Shown: piece by piece, positions 40,801-52,015 of the stretch | Numbering within the stretch: position 1 is the stretch's first letter | Layout: each line of letters starts with the position of its first letter | Origin: Chrysochromulina tobinii | Taxonomy: Eukaryota > Haptophyta > Prymnesiales > Chrysochromulinaceae | DNA length: 55,807 nucleotides | Assembly (NCBI GenBank): GCA_001275005.1 | Contig: JWZX01002641.1 | Coordinates: forward strand, 1-55,807 | Direction of reading: 5' to 3' | Notes under the pieces: model-generated | The model's input: the letters and a program-made list of their open reading frames with translations, nothing else | Database searches by the model: none | What the model was told of the DNA's origin: nothing | Program-made: the position numbers and the translations under genes

Positions 40801-43800
40801 CGTCGTACACGAGCGACAAGGGGCCCGCAGGGCTGAGCTCCACCACTGTCGCCGCGCGCCACTGCGCGCCTTCGGCACCGGCATTCGACTCACGCTCGCC
40901 GCTCGGCCGTTCGCCACTCGCTCGCTCTGAGCGGCGCTCGCCATCGCCTCCCGGGCCATCGGCCGCCACCAGGCCCTGCACACGTGTAAGCAGTGCATAC
41001 GGGCTGCTGCTTCCGCCGGCGCCGTGGTCGGCGCCACCCTCGTGCGCGGGCAGCGTCGTCTGATCGACCTCGATGGTGACCATGACGGTGTGATGCAGCC
41101 GATGCACAAGCGTCTCCGCCTCGTGTTTGGTCTGCCGGCGCGCCACCGCCGCCCGGCGCGTATCGCGCAACTTCTCGGCGACAGCTCGCTCAAACTGGGC
41201 GCCGCCGCGCTCCCAGCCGCGGTCGCGCCAGCCGTACTCGTCGCTCGGGCCGCGCGACATGGGCGCGACACCCGGCTCTGCCTGGCGCAGCGCGCGGCGC
41301 ACAACCGACAGCACATTGTCGAGGAACAGCTCGACAGGCAGCCCCTCCGGGCATTCGATGACAACTGTGTGGATGCGAGAATCCGGGTCGGCGACCATTG
41401 TGCTGCCGCCCGCGGCCGCCGCGGCGCGCGAGCGCGAGCGCAATTCCTCGAGCGTGCGCTGGTCAACGCGGCCAGTGATGCGGTACTCGCGCGTCGCCAT
41501 CACCACCTCGTGCTCGCTACGGTCGTCGTACGCGAGCGTGTGCAGCAGCAGCCGCAGCGGCGTCGCCACTCGAAAGCCAACCACAGTGGCCCGCCGGAAG
41601 GGGGGCGCCGGCTCGGGTCGCCAGCCAGCCGGTGAGGCACCTCCCGGCGGCGAGTACGGCGCGCCCGACGAGGAGGCGGGGGCAGCGGGCGGCTGGTCGC
41701 TGTGCAGCGCGCGCTCCTCGACGACGCACCCGAGCAGCCGAGTGCAGAAGGCCTCGTACGCGGAGTCCGCGACCGGCGAAGTGCGCAGAATGTGCTGCTG
41801 GAGCTGTCCCACGCGCACGAGCGCGTCGATGGACAGCTTCAGCGCCGTAGGCACAGCCGCGTCGCCGCCGCCGCTGCCGCCGCCAGCGGGCGCTGGCAGC
41901 GGGTGGAGGCAGATCTGCAGGGGCTCGGCGAGGGACTTGAGCGAGTGCGCGCCGTCGCCGCTCGACGCGTACAAGTGCACGGGGAGTGCCTCGGTGGCAG
42001 CGAGCGTGTCGTGCAGCAGCGCGAGCAGCCGCTCGAGCGCCTCGCCGCCCGCCTCGCCAACACCCGCGCCGAAGGCACGCTCAAAGTCCGCCCAGCGCTG
42101 GCGCAGCTCGGCCGGCCGAGCGTTGGCGAGCTCGTCAAGCAGCCAGGGCACGGTGCCACTCTGCTGCAGCTCGTGGGCCGAGGGGGCATGCTCGGAAAGA
42201 AGGAGCGCAGCGAGCTTCGCCGCGGCTTTGCCAAAAGAGGCACGCCCCTCGGCAGGGAGCTGGCGCAGCGCCAGCATCACCGAAGACTCGGAGGCACTCA
42301 CCGGCACCGCGCGCAGCAGCGACGAGGCGCGCGTCGCGAGCGTCACAACATCCTCCGGCTTCAGCGAGATGGCCTGGGCGCGCGACGAGTGTACCGCCAA
42401 AGCCGCAGTCGCAGCCTCGTCAACGCCTCCGTCGTCATCGCCGCCGCCATCTGCGCTCCCGCTGCCGTCGCCGCCTGCAGCCTTGCCAATGATCTCCTGG
42501 AGGACGAGATCAACGCCGTGGCGGCGTGCATTCGGGCCGAGGAGCTGGGCGGAGGCCTCGAGCCCAGCGACGAGCATGCGCAGCGCGACGAACTGGCTGA
42601 GTGCCGTGGGAGCGGCGAGGAGCGCGCGCAGCGCCGAGAGCAGTTGGCCGAGCTGCTGAGGCGAGAGCCGGTCGAGCTGCTCTCGGCTCGCTCGCTGGAC
42701 CACGTAGCTGAGGACCATGAGGACGCGCTTGTGCAGCTTGGGCGACTGGGCGCCCGAGAGCGCGCTGAGCAGCGCCGGCAGCAGGCACGTGAAGCACTCG
42801 GCCGCTGCCTTCTCCTCCTCCTCCTCGCTCAGCAGTCTCTGTGAGGCCGACGGGGTCTGCTCGCTCTCACGTAGCGTCTCGCGCAGCACCGACGCCGCAT
42901 CATCGGCGGCTGCATCGAGGTCGACGAGCGCTGGGTCGGCGCCGTGCGCAAGCAGGCAGCGCACCACTTCCACGTTGTCCTGAATGGCTGCGATCTGCAG
43001 CGCCGAGCCCGACGAGCCCACAAAGTTGACATGCGCGCCGCGCGAGATGAGGAACTGGATGAGCGCGACAGAGGCGCCGTGCGAGACTGCCAGATTGAGG
43101 GGCGAGCTGCCGTCCCCGTCGGTGCAGTTGACGTCGGCGCCGTCGCGCACCACCATCTGCACGCGCGAGAGGTCGTTGGACGGGATGGCCGTCTTGGTCA
43201 GAAAGTTGTTGAGGATGAAGGCAGGCGCGACGCGCTGCCGCCGCTCGGTGGAAAGGCCCATGCCCGAGCCAAAAGGCATGAGCTCGGAGCCACTCAGCTT
43301 GGCCGCCACCTCCTCCTCGTGCCACATGACGAGGAACATGCCGTCATCGAGCGAGTCTAGCACCGTGCCCTCTCCAAAGTCGCCGTCCATCCGGCGCGCC
43401 ATCACCGACTCGCCCACCGCGTACCGCACCTCGTCACTACGGCTCGTCAGGTCGCCATCGTCCTCCTTCACCTCGAGCAGCTGCTGCGTGAGCGCCAGCG
43501 CCACCTCGAGCACGCAAGTGCAGAGCTGCGAGTTTGAGCTCACCTGCAAGAGCGCGGGAAGGAGCAGGCATGAGCGCGCCAGGCAGGCTCTGCGCTTGCA
43601 GAGGCACTGATGATGTCGCACAACACTGCCGCGCATGCAGGTTGGATGTGGCTGAATCGCGCGGCGGCAATGCGCTCTGCGAACCACCGCACCTGTATCA
43701 GGGAGCTGGCGAGCACGGGCACAGTCCCCTCACGGCAATAGTTGGCCAGCGAGAGCGGTGAGTTGCGGCAAGCGGCGATGATGTTCCGGCACGCCGTGCG

Positions 43801-43872
43801 GAAAGGGCTAGCATCACTAATGGTAGCGTTCGTGGACTTGAGACGGTCGAGGTCGTTGCGAATGCCCGCCAT
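37829..43872 (-). CDS. HECT-type E3 ubiquitin ligase with ankyrin repeats (HECTD1/TRIP12/UFD4 class)
   Basis: Two exons, 43872-43693 and 43543-37829, joined in phase (180 + 5715 nt) for 1964 residues. The start is the Met of MAGIRNDLDRLK. The N-terminal 150 residues look armadillo-like with a Tudor-like patch (AVGESVMARRMDGDFGEGTV). Ankyrin repeats lie at about 190-290 (SPLNLAVSHGASVALIQFLI, SALQIAAIQDNVEVVRCLLA). A long alpha-solenoid follows. At about 1160-1200 is a ZZ-finger-like segment (HPGVTCDRTGQSPIVGNRY, NYDVCEAEY) lacking some zinc ligands. The HECT domain fills about 1580-1964, with FEGESGFGSGVTQNFY, FLGRLTAKACRDS and the catalytic Cys in LPTAQTCGNKLYLPEYPS at about 1929. The LP..TC..YL.LP.Y form is that of the UFD4/TRIP12/HECTD1 group. 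The family makes ubiquitin chains on nuclear and cytosolic substrates. Confidence 0.9.
43544..43692 (-). other. HECT-gene intron
   Basis: GT-AG, 149 bp. It joins SSLIQ to VSSNSQLC at a codon boundary. It has no tandem array and no clear terminal duplication, unlike most other introns here. Confidence 0.75.
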
Positions 43873-43960
43873 CGTTGCGATCGGCTGCGAAGATGGATTT
43901 TGCTGGGGAGACAGGCGCCAAGACCGCGACGAGCCTTGGACGCTTCCGCCCAAGAGAGAA

Positions 43961-44230
43961 GTTGCCCCAGGACGCGAGCGACAAGTATGAAAATCTCTTT
44001 CCCCACAGCTCCCCGTCGCTGGATGACGCACGGGCATGTTCCTTCGTAGGTGAAGTTGCCCCAGGACGCGAGCGACAAGTATGAAAATCTCTTTCCCCAC
44101 AGCTCCCCGTCGCTGGATGACGCACGGGCATGTTCCTTCGTAGGTGAAGTTGCCCCAGGACGCGAGCGACAAGTATGAAAATCTCTTTCCCCACAGCTCG
44201 CTGGATGACGCACGGGCATGTTCCTTCGTT
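43961..44230. repeat. 94-bp minisatellite, nearly three copies
   Basis: Units start at 43961, 44055 and 44149. The first two are essentially identical and the third lacks a few bases before GCTGGATGACGC and diverges after TTCCTTCGT. It lies about 90-360 bp upstream of the HECT-ligase ATG, in its promoter or leader. Confidence 0.9.
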
Positions 44231-44442
44231 TGTCTCTACACTTGTGATGAGAGGCGAGGTGTTTACTCGACAGAGTGTCACCTCGGAAACAGACGCGGAT
44301 TGCCTTCGCAGCTTTGCTCGATGTGGCCTGCGTGCTGGTCAGACATCGGATCGTCAGACGCGAGACGCGTTCAAGATAAATGTCAAGATCATAAGTGGAT
44401 TCGAAGATGAATGGCAGTCGGTCAAAAATACCGTAGGGAGCC

Positions 44443-44485
44443 GGGACACACACCACACGGGACACACGGGACACACGGGACACAC
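44443..44485. repeat. GGGACACAC short tandem repeat
   Basis: A 9-bp unit is repeated three times in a row at 44459-44485, with a further degenerate copy before it. It lies just past the stop of the minus-strand phosphatase gene. Confidence 0.8.
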
Positions 44486-44511
44486 GGTAGGCCAAAGGAC
44501 CTCTCGACGGA

Positions 44512-45247
44512 TTAAACTCGCTCACTCCTCTCCGAGGTCTGTTCTCCAAGTCCGTCCTGACGTACGGCCGTGCCCCACACCGGTCCCAGCGCACGCAATG
44601 TGGCCGTGGGTAGGTGCTCGATGGATCTGTGCCGCGTCACGTCGACGCGTGCGAAGGCGGTCTGCAGGATTTGAAGCACATCCCCCATGCGCCACCAGCA
44701 CCACCATCCATCGCCGGTTTGGATCCAAAACACTGCTAGCCTCCAGGTGCTGCACGACGCCGCGGGCACGAGCAAGCACGCTCCGTATGCTTTCCACACC
44801 GTACTCCACGTGCTCTGCGCTGCGCGCGTCCTTCACCCACACGTCCTCGTAGCGATCGTCCGATCCACCGCTGAGCTCTCCGAAGCTCCGCTCGCGAAGT
44901 GCCAGCGTGGGCCAGACATCCCCAGGAGGCCAGACAGGCACGCCGGCCGCGAGGCAGCCCGCGCGCACCGATTGCGCAGTTTGCCACGCGCGCTTGAAGT
45001 CGGATGAAATGATCGCGACGTCCAGCCCATGCGCGCGTGCCTCGTCGCACACTGCGTCCGCCGCTTCCCGCGCCTGCTCCCACCCTGTCTCACTCAGGCC
45101 GTGCTCGACAGTCGCAATGGCCGGGTCGGATGAGATTATATGTGCGACGTTGGCGAGTGACTGTCCGTGCCGGAGCGCATAGTAGCGATGGCGCAGCGTC
45201 GTCGTGTCGGAGGACGCCGCAAGGGCGATGTGTAGGACGAGAAACAT
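44512..45247 (-). CDS. Histidine phosphatase (phosphoglycerate mutase-like), secreted; frameshifted as sequenced
   Basis: The start is the Met at 45247 (MFLVLHIALAASS, a short signal peptide); the frame upstream opens only with GTG. The RHG motif (YYALRHGQS) gives the phosphohistidine, and SSDFKRAWQTAQ and LRERSFGEL are further family marks. The second catalytic His sits in VVLVAHG. Just after it the frame breaks at a run of five C on the plus strand (44682-44686). With four, the protein would continue into the expected helix (DVLQILQTAFAR) and stop at 44512, about 244 residues. As sequenced, the tail runs in another frame to 44522 and lacks that part of the fold. The one-base homopolymer difference suggests a consensus error. 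The family acts on phosphosugars, phosphoproteins or phytate, and the substrate is unknown. It is divergent from SMC2. Confidence 0.75.
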
Positions 45248-45420
45248 CCACGAAAGCGTGTTCACACAACGCAATCGGAACCAGCTCAGAAAACACTTAC
45301 ACAACTCTTGATCCCGCGAGTTTTGCGCTTTGTTCACACTTTCTGTCGCCGGAAACTTGGAAAACCGTCGCTTTCCCCCGCTACGCCGCGCTTTCTCAAA
45401 CCGGCTTTTTTGCTTCCATC
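45248..45420. promoter_or_regulatory. Shared 173-bp upstream region of phosphatase and SMC2 genes
   Basis: The two ATGs face away from each other across 173 bp, so both promoters overlap or are very compact. No known element is recognised. Confidence 0.4.
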
Positions 45421-48400
45421 ATGATCCTCGACTTCATGATCCTCGACGGCTGGAAGACGTACGGCGGTCGCGTCGTCGTCAAGGGCTTTGATCCCGAATT
45501 CAATGCGATCGTCGGCAAGAACGGCCACGGCAAGTCCAACATGCTCGATGGAATATGCTTCGTGCTCGGCATCTCCAAGTCGGAGGACATGCGTGCGCCC
45601 TCCGCCGACGACCTGATCTACCGGCATGGAGGCGTCACCAAGGCGACGGTCACGCTCGTCTTCGACAATAGCGATCCGAGCAACGGGCCGCTCGGGTTCG
45701 AGGACTGCGCGCAGATCACTGTGTCGCGGCAGGTCACCAAGGGCGGCCGCAGCCAGCAGTACAAGATCAACGGCTCGACCGTGACGCTGACACGCGTGAT
45801 CAACATGTTCCACTCGGTGCAGCTCAACGTCAACAACCCGAACTTCCTCATCATGCAGGGCCGCATCGCCAAGGTGGTCGACATGAAGCCGCATGAGACT
45901 TCGGCCATGATCGCCGAGGCAGCGGGCACCAAGTTTTACGAGAACAAGGAGAGGACCAGCGTGAAGACGATCGCCCAGAAGGACACCAAGCTCATCGAGA
46001 TCGAGCGCGTGATGACCGAGGACATCCGGCCGCGCATCAAACGGCTCGAGGAGCAGAAGCAGCAGTACGTTGAGTTCACCAAGCTCGAGCAGAGGGCCGT
46101 GGACGCCGAAGAGGTGATGATCGCGCACCAGTTCTGGCTCGCCAGCAAGAAGGCGGAGGAGGTGAAGGAGCAGCGCGCCGTGGACGTGGAAGAGAAGGGC
46201 GCGATCGATGAGCGCAAGAAGGGCGCGGCCAAGGAGGTCAAGGATCTCGAGACCAAGATCAGGGAGACCCGAGAGCTGCGCACCAAAGACGGCGGCGCAC
46301 AGATGACGATCGTCAAAGAGGCCGAGAGCGTGGCCAGCCAGAAGCTCGTCGCAGCGCGCACCGACCACAAGGAGCTGAAGCGACGCGGGGGAGACGACGC
46401 AAAGGAACTCAAGGAGGCGCTCAAGGCGATCGAGGACCTCAAGAAGAGCCAAGCGCAAGCCGCGGGCGGCTGGGACGAAGTGGCCGCGAACGAGATGGCA
46501 GCGAAGGCGAAGGCCGACGAGGCCGAAGCGACCGCGCAGCGGGCGCAGGCAGCCCTCGACGCTGCGATTGGCCTCGGCGGCAGCGGCGCCGACGCAGGTG
46601 GCGCGCAGGATCTTCCCGGCCAGCTCAACGGTGCCAAGGAGGCTCTACGCAACCTCGCCACCGAGAGCAAGGTGCAGGAGAGTCGCAAGAAGGAGGCGGA
46701 GAAGCAGCTCAAAGAGATGGAGGCGCAGCTGGCCAAGGCGCGCAAGGAGGGCGGCAAGCAGGAGGACCAGCACGCCGCTCTCGCTGCGGAGGTCGCACGT
46801 CTCCGCAAAGGGCTCGAAGTGCTCTCGGGGCCAGAGGCCTCGGCCGAGGCCGAGGCACGCCTCAGCGTGGAGGTGCGGGAGGCGCAGGCGGAGCTGCGGC
46901 GGCGCGAGAGCGAGGAGTGTGCGCTCGCAGGCAGCCTTGCCGCCTCCGACTTCCAGCTACCGAGCGCAGCCTTCGCGGGTCGGGTCCTGGGCACGGTGGC
47001 GACCAACCAGCGCGTTCGCGAGGAGCGCCATATGATTGCCATCGAGGCGCTCGCTGGCTCCCGGCTCAACCAGGTCATCGTCGATAACGACGAGACGGCC
47101 GACCAGCTGCTCCGGCAGGGGCTCCAGCGGCGCGTTACATTCATCCCGCAGAATCGCGTGCGGAAGTCGGCGCAGGAGGAGGCGAGTTTGACCAGCCGCG
47201 TGCAGCAGGCGCAGGCGCTCGTGGGCGAGGCGCGAGCGAAGCGCGCGCTCGACCTTCTCGACTACGACCAGGCGGTGCATCCGGCGATGCTGTACGTATT
47301 CGGTTCGATGATTGTTTGCTCCGACCGCGATGCGGCCCGTAAAGTGTGCGACGAGCTCAACCTCAAGACAGTGACGCTCGAGGGCGACCTCTTCGACCCA
47401 AGCGGCACGCTCACCGGCGGCTCCCGCAAGCCTAGTGGTGAGTCGCTCCTCAATCGGCTCGGCCAGCTGCACGCTCTGCGGGAGACAATCGGGGGTCTAC
47501 GGAAGCAGATCCAGGGCAAGGAGCAACTGCTGCACGGGCTGTCCAAGGCGGCCGAGCAGTCGCAGCAACAACGGCAGCAGCTCGAGGTGGCGCAGGCGCG
47601 GCTCGACGTGCTCGAGCAGACGCGCCAAGCCTCGCCCATCGGGCGGCTCGAGGAGAGCGCCACGAGGCTGTGCAGGCAACGAGACGAGGCGCTCGAGGCG
47701 CTCGCGCGCCTCGCGAACGAGATGCGCACGCGCGAGCAGGAGCGCGACAGCCTTCAGACGCAGATTGATGACCTCGCTGGCAACCGCGACAAGGTGGTGG
47801 CCGAGCGCAAGGCGGCGGCGGCCGCAGCTAAGAAGGCGGCGCAGGCGGCGCACAAGGCCTATGCCAAGGTGAACGAGACTGCCCAAAGCGCCAGGGCGCA
47901 GCTCGAGGCCGCCGAGGCCGACATGGCAGCGGCCGTGCGACGGCTCGACGAAGCAAAGGAGCAGCAAGCCGCCACGAGTGGCGCCATCATCGAGGCAGCG
48001 GCCGCCGAGGCCGAGCGATTCGCCGAGTACGAGGCGGCAAGAGCAGAGCTCGACAGCTGCCAAAAGGCGCTTGGCACGTACGACACGCGCGTCCAGGAGC
48101 TCGAGAGCCGCATTCGCGAGCTCGCTGAGCAGCGCGAGAAGGACGAGGCAGAGCTGATCGCGATCGCCCATCGCGTCGACAAGTTGGGCCGCGAGCAGAA
48201 GGAGGCGGAAAAGGAGGCGAAGGAGCTCAAGGCGAAGCACTCCTTCATCGGCGAGCACGAGAAGCACTTTGGCGATGCGGGCGGCAAGTACGACTTCAGC
48301 AAGGTGAAGACGATGCAGAAAGACCGCGAGCGCCTGCAGGCGCAGCTAAAGAAGGACGCTGAGCAGATCAACAAGAAGGTGCTCGCCATGTACGAGAAAG

Positions 48401-49098
48401 CGCAGGAGGAGTACGCTGACCTCGTGGCTAAGCGCGAGCAGGTGCAAAAGGACAAGGAGTCGCTCCAGGGCACCATCGATCATTTGGCGCAGATGAAGAA
48501 GGAACAGGTGCAGCGCACGTACGAGCAGGTGAACGAGGATTTCAAGGCCATCTTCCACACACTCATGCCAAGCGCGCACGCGAAGCTTGCGACCATCGAG
48601 GGCCTCACGGTCGAGGAGGGCCTGCAGATCCAGGCCGGCTTCGGCGGTGTGTGGAAGAAGGGTCTGACCGAACTCTCGGGCGGCCAGAAGACGCTCGTCG
48701 CGCTCTCGCTCGTGCTCGCACTCCTCAAGGTGAAGCCGGCGCCGCTATACATTCTCGACGAAGTTGATGCGGCGCTCGACGGCTCGAACACGCAAAACGT
48801 TGGCAAGATGATCAAGCAGCACTTCAGCCAGGCCCAGTTCCTCATCGTGTCGCACAAGAATGGCATGTTCGACAACGCCAACGTTGTCTTCAGGGTGGAG
48901 CTCGACGAGATCACGTGCAAGTCGTCCGTCCTCCGCAAGATGCCGGTCCTCGGTCTTCCAGAGGTTTCAGCTGCTACCGAGCCACCCCGACGGACCGCTG
49001 GAGCCGCTGCGACGGGCGTTGCTTCGCGCGCCCCGGGCGCCAAGAAGATGGCTACCAGCGCCGCCAGCGGGCGTGCAGTGCTGGGCGTGAAGAATTGA
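45421..49098 (+). CDS. SMC2: Condensin subunit SMC2
   Basis: Single exon, 1225 residues. The ATG at 45421 aligns exactly with the usual SMC2 N-terminus, although the frame stays open upstream. Order: N-terminal ATPase half with P-loop GKNGHGKSN (32-40; most SMC2 proteins have Ser where this has His), NVNNPNFLIMQGRI and EAAGTKFYENKE; a long coiled coil; hinge at about 515-640 (GRVLGTVATNQR, GSRLNQVIVDNDETADQLL, VTFIPQNRV); second coiled coil; C-terminal half with the ABC signature ELSGGQKTLVALSL (about 1086) and Walker B LYILDEVDAALD, then LIVSHKNGMF. The set LNVNNPxFLIMQGRI and LEGDLFDPSGTLTGG is specific to SMC2. With SMC4 it forms the condensin core that compacts mitotic chromosomes. The first 15 coding bases are nearly repeated (ATGATCCTCGAC twice). 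Confidence 0.97.
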   Translation: MILDFMILDGWKTYGGRVVVKGFDPEFNAIVGKNGHGKSNMLDGICFVLGISKSEDMRAPSADDLIYRHGGVTKATVTLVFDNSDPSNGPLGFEDCAQITVSRQVTKGGRSQQYKINGSTVTLTRVINMFHSVQLNVNNPNFLIMQGRIAKVVDMKPHETSAMIAEAAGTKFYENKERTSVKTIAQKDTKLIEIERVMTEDIRPRIKRLEEQKQQYVEFTKLEQRAVDAEEVMIAHQFWLASKKAEEVKEQRAVDVEEKGAIDERKKGAAKEVKDLETKIRETRELRTKDGGAQMTIVKEAESVASQKLVAARTDHKELKRRGGDDAKELKEALKAIEDLKKSQAQAAGGWDEVAANEMAAKAKADEAEATAQRAQAALDAAIGLGGSGADAGGAQDLPGQLNGAKEALRNLATESKVQESRKKEAEKQLKEMEAQLAKARKEGGKQEDQHAALAAEVARLRKGLEVLSGPEASAEAEARLSVEVREAQAELRRRESEECALAGSLAASDFQLPSAAFAGRVLGTVATNQRVREERHMIAIEALAGSRLNQVIVDNDETADQLLRQGLQRRVTFIPQNRVRKSAQEEASLTSRVQQAQALVGEARAKRALDLLDYDQAVHPAMLYVFGSMIVCSDRDAARKVCDELNLKTVTLEGDLFDPSGTLTGGSRKPSGESLLNRLGQLHALRETIGGLRKQIQGKEQLLHGLSKAAEQSQQQRQQLEVAQARLDVLEQTRQASPIGRLEESATRLCRQRDEALEALARLANEMRTREQERDSLQTQIDDLAGNRDKVVAERKAAAAAAKKAAQAAHKAYAKVNETAQSARAQLEAAEADMAAAVRRLDEAKEQQAATSGAIIEAAAAEAERFAEYEAARAELDSCQKALGTYDTRVQELESRIRELAEQREKDEAELIAIAHRVDKLGREQKEAEKEAKELKAKHSFIGEHEKHFGDAGGKYDFSKVKTMQKDRERLQAQLKKDAEQINKKVLAMYEKAQEEYADLVAKREQVQKDKESLQGTIDHLAQMKKEQVQRTYEQVNEDFKAIFHTLMPSAHAKLATIEGLTVEEGLQIQAGFGGVWKKGLTELSGGQKTLVALSLVLALLKVKPAPLYILDEVDAALDGSNTQNVGKMIKQHFSQAQFLIVSHKNGMFDNANVVFRVELDEITCKSSVLRKMPVLGLPEVSAATEPPRRTAGAAATGVASRAPGAKKMATSAASGRAVLGVKN

Positions 49099-49783
49099 GT
49101 GCGATGAGAAGGTTGGTCGGGACGCCTAGCATGCTCTGTACACGTCGCCAACTTGGCGGCCGGCCTGACTGACCCTGACACGAGTCGCTGCGCCACCCAC
49201 TTGCAGCCTGGGGAAGTCCAGAAGCCAGCCCGCGGAGGCGAAACGCGCTCTCTCACAAACATGCCTGCTATCGAGAAGATGGACGAGATTGACGACGCAG
49301 ACCTTACCCAAAGCTCTGGCGCCCTCCATGCTGAAACCCTCGCGCCAGGCGAGCGTTGCCATCCGTGATTGCGCCATGCGGCGAGTCGACGCCACGACGG
49401 CAGCGGGCAGGGAGTTAAGCAGGGAGTCCGGCCTTCCGCGCAATCGAGACGTGTGCACTTGTCCTCGTTCTATGCGAGGTATGAGTACCGTCGCTCGATG
49501 CACGATGGATCTCTCCAGCTCGCAGCTGCCGACGGAGCGTACGGCTTGCTGCGTTAGGTACTTGTATGGACACCGCTGCGCCGCGCGCTCGCCCGGTCCC
49601 CTGTTTCAAGATTGCGCTCAGGCAACTCTCAGGTCGAGATCGCCGGCGCGTTGGGTGGGTTTTGTCTGTTGCTGTTTTCCGGTTTTACGCATAGGATTTT
49701 CCAAATTTAGGGTCTCGCCTTTTCGCCTTATTTTCTATTTTGGTGGCTTGCGGGTCGACGCACGCTGAAAGACGGCCGCGAAA
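49099..49783. other. Intergenic, no gene seen
   Basis: 685 bp between two plus-strand genes. Several short frames exist, but none has a domain. The last 120 bp before the channel gene are T-rich, compared with the rest of the window. Confidence 0.5.
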
Positions 49784-51399
49784 ATGTCTCGACAGGCAGC
49801 ACAAAGCGATCGGAGGACTGGCCGGACTCCGTCGCCTCAGCATCGGCTGCCCCGTCCGCAGATGTTGCCGCCGCCGAGAACTGGACTGGAGACCGCCACT
49901 ACAAGCAGTCCATTGATAGAAGACGCCGAACCGGAGTCGTCCGGAGGGGATGGCGCACCGGCCTCGGCTCCCGCCGCCACAGATGGCGGGACGGAAGTAT
50001 TTGGCGTGAAAGCCAAGTCGATCTGGTCGACCATGGAAGTCGGTACCTCTAGCAACGACAACCATGTCCTCGAAGATTACCTCGCTATGTGCTATGATCC
50101 GATCTATGAGTTTGTCATGCACCAACTGCTGGGTGATGGTGCCGTGCAAGTGGCAGTGCGCACGCTCGCGCTCTACATTCTGGCCGGTATGCTTGCATAC
50201 AAGCTGTTTGAGCGCTGGGAATTCTTTGATTGCCTTTATTTCATCGTTGTCACTTTGACCACTGTCGGATATGGAGATCTCGTTCCCACGACCACACTCG
50301 GCAAGCTCTTTACCCCCTTCTACTGTGTCCTGGGCATCACTCTCGTGCTTAGGGCGCTCTCGCCAGTTCTGGAAGTCTTGCGTGGCCCATGGCGCGACCA
50401 GTTGCTTGGCTATTTCGGTTGGCGAGAGGCTTCGTTCGACGAATCAGAGAAGCTTCCTGACACCGAGAACGTTGACAACGACGGGATCGTCAACAACTCA
50501 ACATCACGATCAACAAAAGCGACGTCCATGAAGCGGCCATCCTTCGACGAGAGATGGAGACCGCGTTGAAGAACAATCGGCGGCGCGTCGCCTTAGCCAT
50601 GGTAACCCCAGGCGTGATCATTCTGATTGGCGCGGCGATCCACTTTTTTGCGATCCGCGTGCCCTCCGAGACACCCTTCCTCGGTATAGTGGACATTGTT
50701 GGCGTGGTCGACTCCTTCTATTGGGCTGTTGTTACGGCGAGTACGCTCGGATACGGCGACATCGTGGCCAAGGGCCACTTTGCTCGCGTTCTCGTCATGA
50801 TCTACATTCCCATTTCCGTGCTTGCTTTGGCCGACGCGATCGCGGACGTGCAGATGGTTGCCATTCGCAAAAAGATCCGAGAAACTGACTATGGGAGGAT
50901 AGCCGACGAATGCTTACTGCGTGATGCGGTGCGCAACACGTTGCGTGGGGGCACAAATTACGAGCCCGCACTGAGCGAGTCCGAATTTTTGATCGACCAG
51001 TTGCTTGCCAACGGCCTTGTGGATCCTGATGCTGTGGAAACGATCAAAGGCCATTTCAGACAACTGACTCGCCATGGGGACTTTGCGAGTGACGAGCAGC
51101 GCATGTTAACGCCAAAGCTGGTTTATCTAGAGATCAAGGAGCGTGCTCGGACGGGCGCGGCACTCTCGGTAGCCTCCGAGCACTGCGATCTCGTGTGGCG
51201 CTCTATGAAAAGTCGCACGAAATTCTCACATCGATCAGGAACACCAACTGATAGAGAGTTTCGGTGGAAGAGCTTCGAAGCCTGGCGGGATGGAAGCTGG
51301 CATGCTAGAGTCTTGGCGATGGAAACGGTGATCAAGGAGATGGATGAAGCACCGAAGGGATACAATCGGACGAAACGGGTGGGCTCCCGAGGGATTTAA
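49784..51399 (+). CDS. Two-pore-domain potassium channel (TPK/KCNK-like), frameshifted as sequenced
   Basis: The ATG is at 49784. The first pore unit has membrane helix VRTLALYILAGMLAYKLF, pore filter TTVGYGD (about residue 159) and a following helix around FYCVLGITLVL. The second unit, beginning near 50554, has VALAMVTPGVIILIGAAIHF, pore filter STLGYGD and VLVMIYIPISVLALADAI. Two pores with TxGYGD filters define the TPK class, which passes K+ as dimers in vacuolar or plasma membranes. The reading frame changes between about 50476 and 50500: the first frame runs to a stop at 50569, while good coding sequence (NKSDVHEAAILRREMETAL) starts upstream of that in the other frame. A GT-AG intron with the right phase is not seen, so one base is probably missing. 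No EF-hands are visible. The C-terminal 150 residues are cytosolic and of unknown role. Confidence 0.8.
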
Positions 51400-52015
51400 G
51401 CTGCCGCGATGTCTGATGAGCTGTGGCGCCAGCATAGCGCCAGCAACGGAGTCCATAGGATGCAGGAACGGAGGCGCCGCCCACACATGCGCCCCGAAGG
51501 TGCGTCAATACTGTCCGCGAGATGCGAGATCCGAGAAATCCCGTTGACGGTTACCTCTAAGACTGACAGTACACTGTACAGCACGTCTAAGTACTAAGAG
51601 TTTAAGACACGTCGAGCCGGGCCCACTGCGCCACTGGCACTGCCCACACGACTCACGAGCGGACAATTGCTCACTCGTCACTCGTCGTCGACCGGCGTTC
51701 GCGGCTATTTCCGCTTACCGCGCTTTACACGTGCGATCGTGCCGCGCGGGTGGCGGAGCCGCGGCGGCGCGGCGGCGCGGGATTGGCAGCCACAGGCGCA
51801 GGCGGCGCGGGGGATAGCGTTTAGCAGTTTCGTACCAGTTTCCGCATCGTTACCACGTAACCGCAAACCGGGCCGCTCAACTTACATGGAAATATCATAG
51901 GCGGGAGGAGCTCTCAGAGAGCTCGCTCGCAACGCGTGTCCACGACGAGCGCGAAAGAGAGCTCAGGACCGGGCGTGGGCAAAGGCCGTCGTGGTTCCGG
52001 TAGCCGTGGCAGACG
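51400..52015. other. Intergenic, no gene seen
   Basis: 616 bp between the 3' ends of convergent genes. It contains a GGCGCG-rich patch near 51760-51810 and nothing else I can name. Confidence 0.5.

Noticed and set aside
50476-50500. Programmed -1 ribosomal frameshift in the two-pore channel
   Set aside because: No X-XXY-YYZ slippery heptamer or clear downstream stem is seen.
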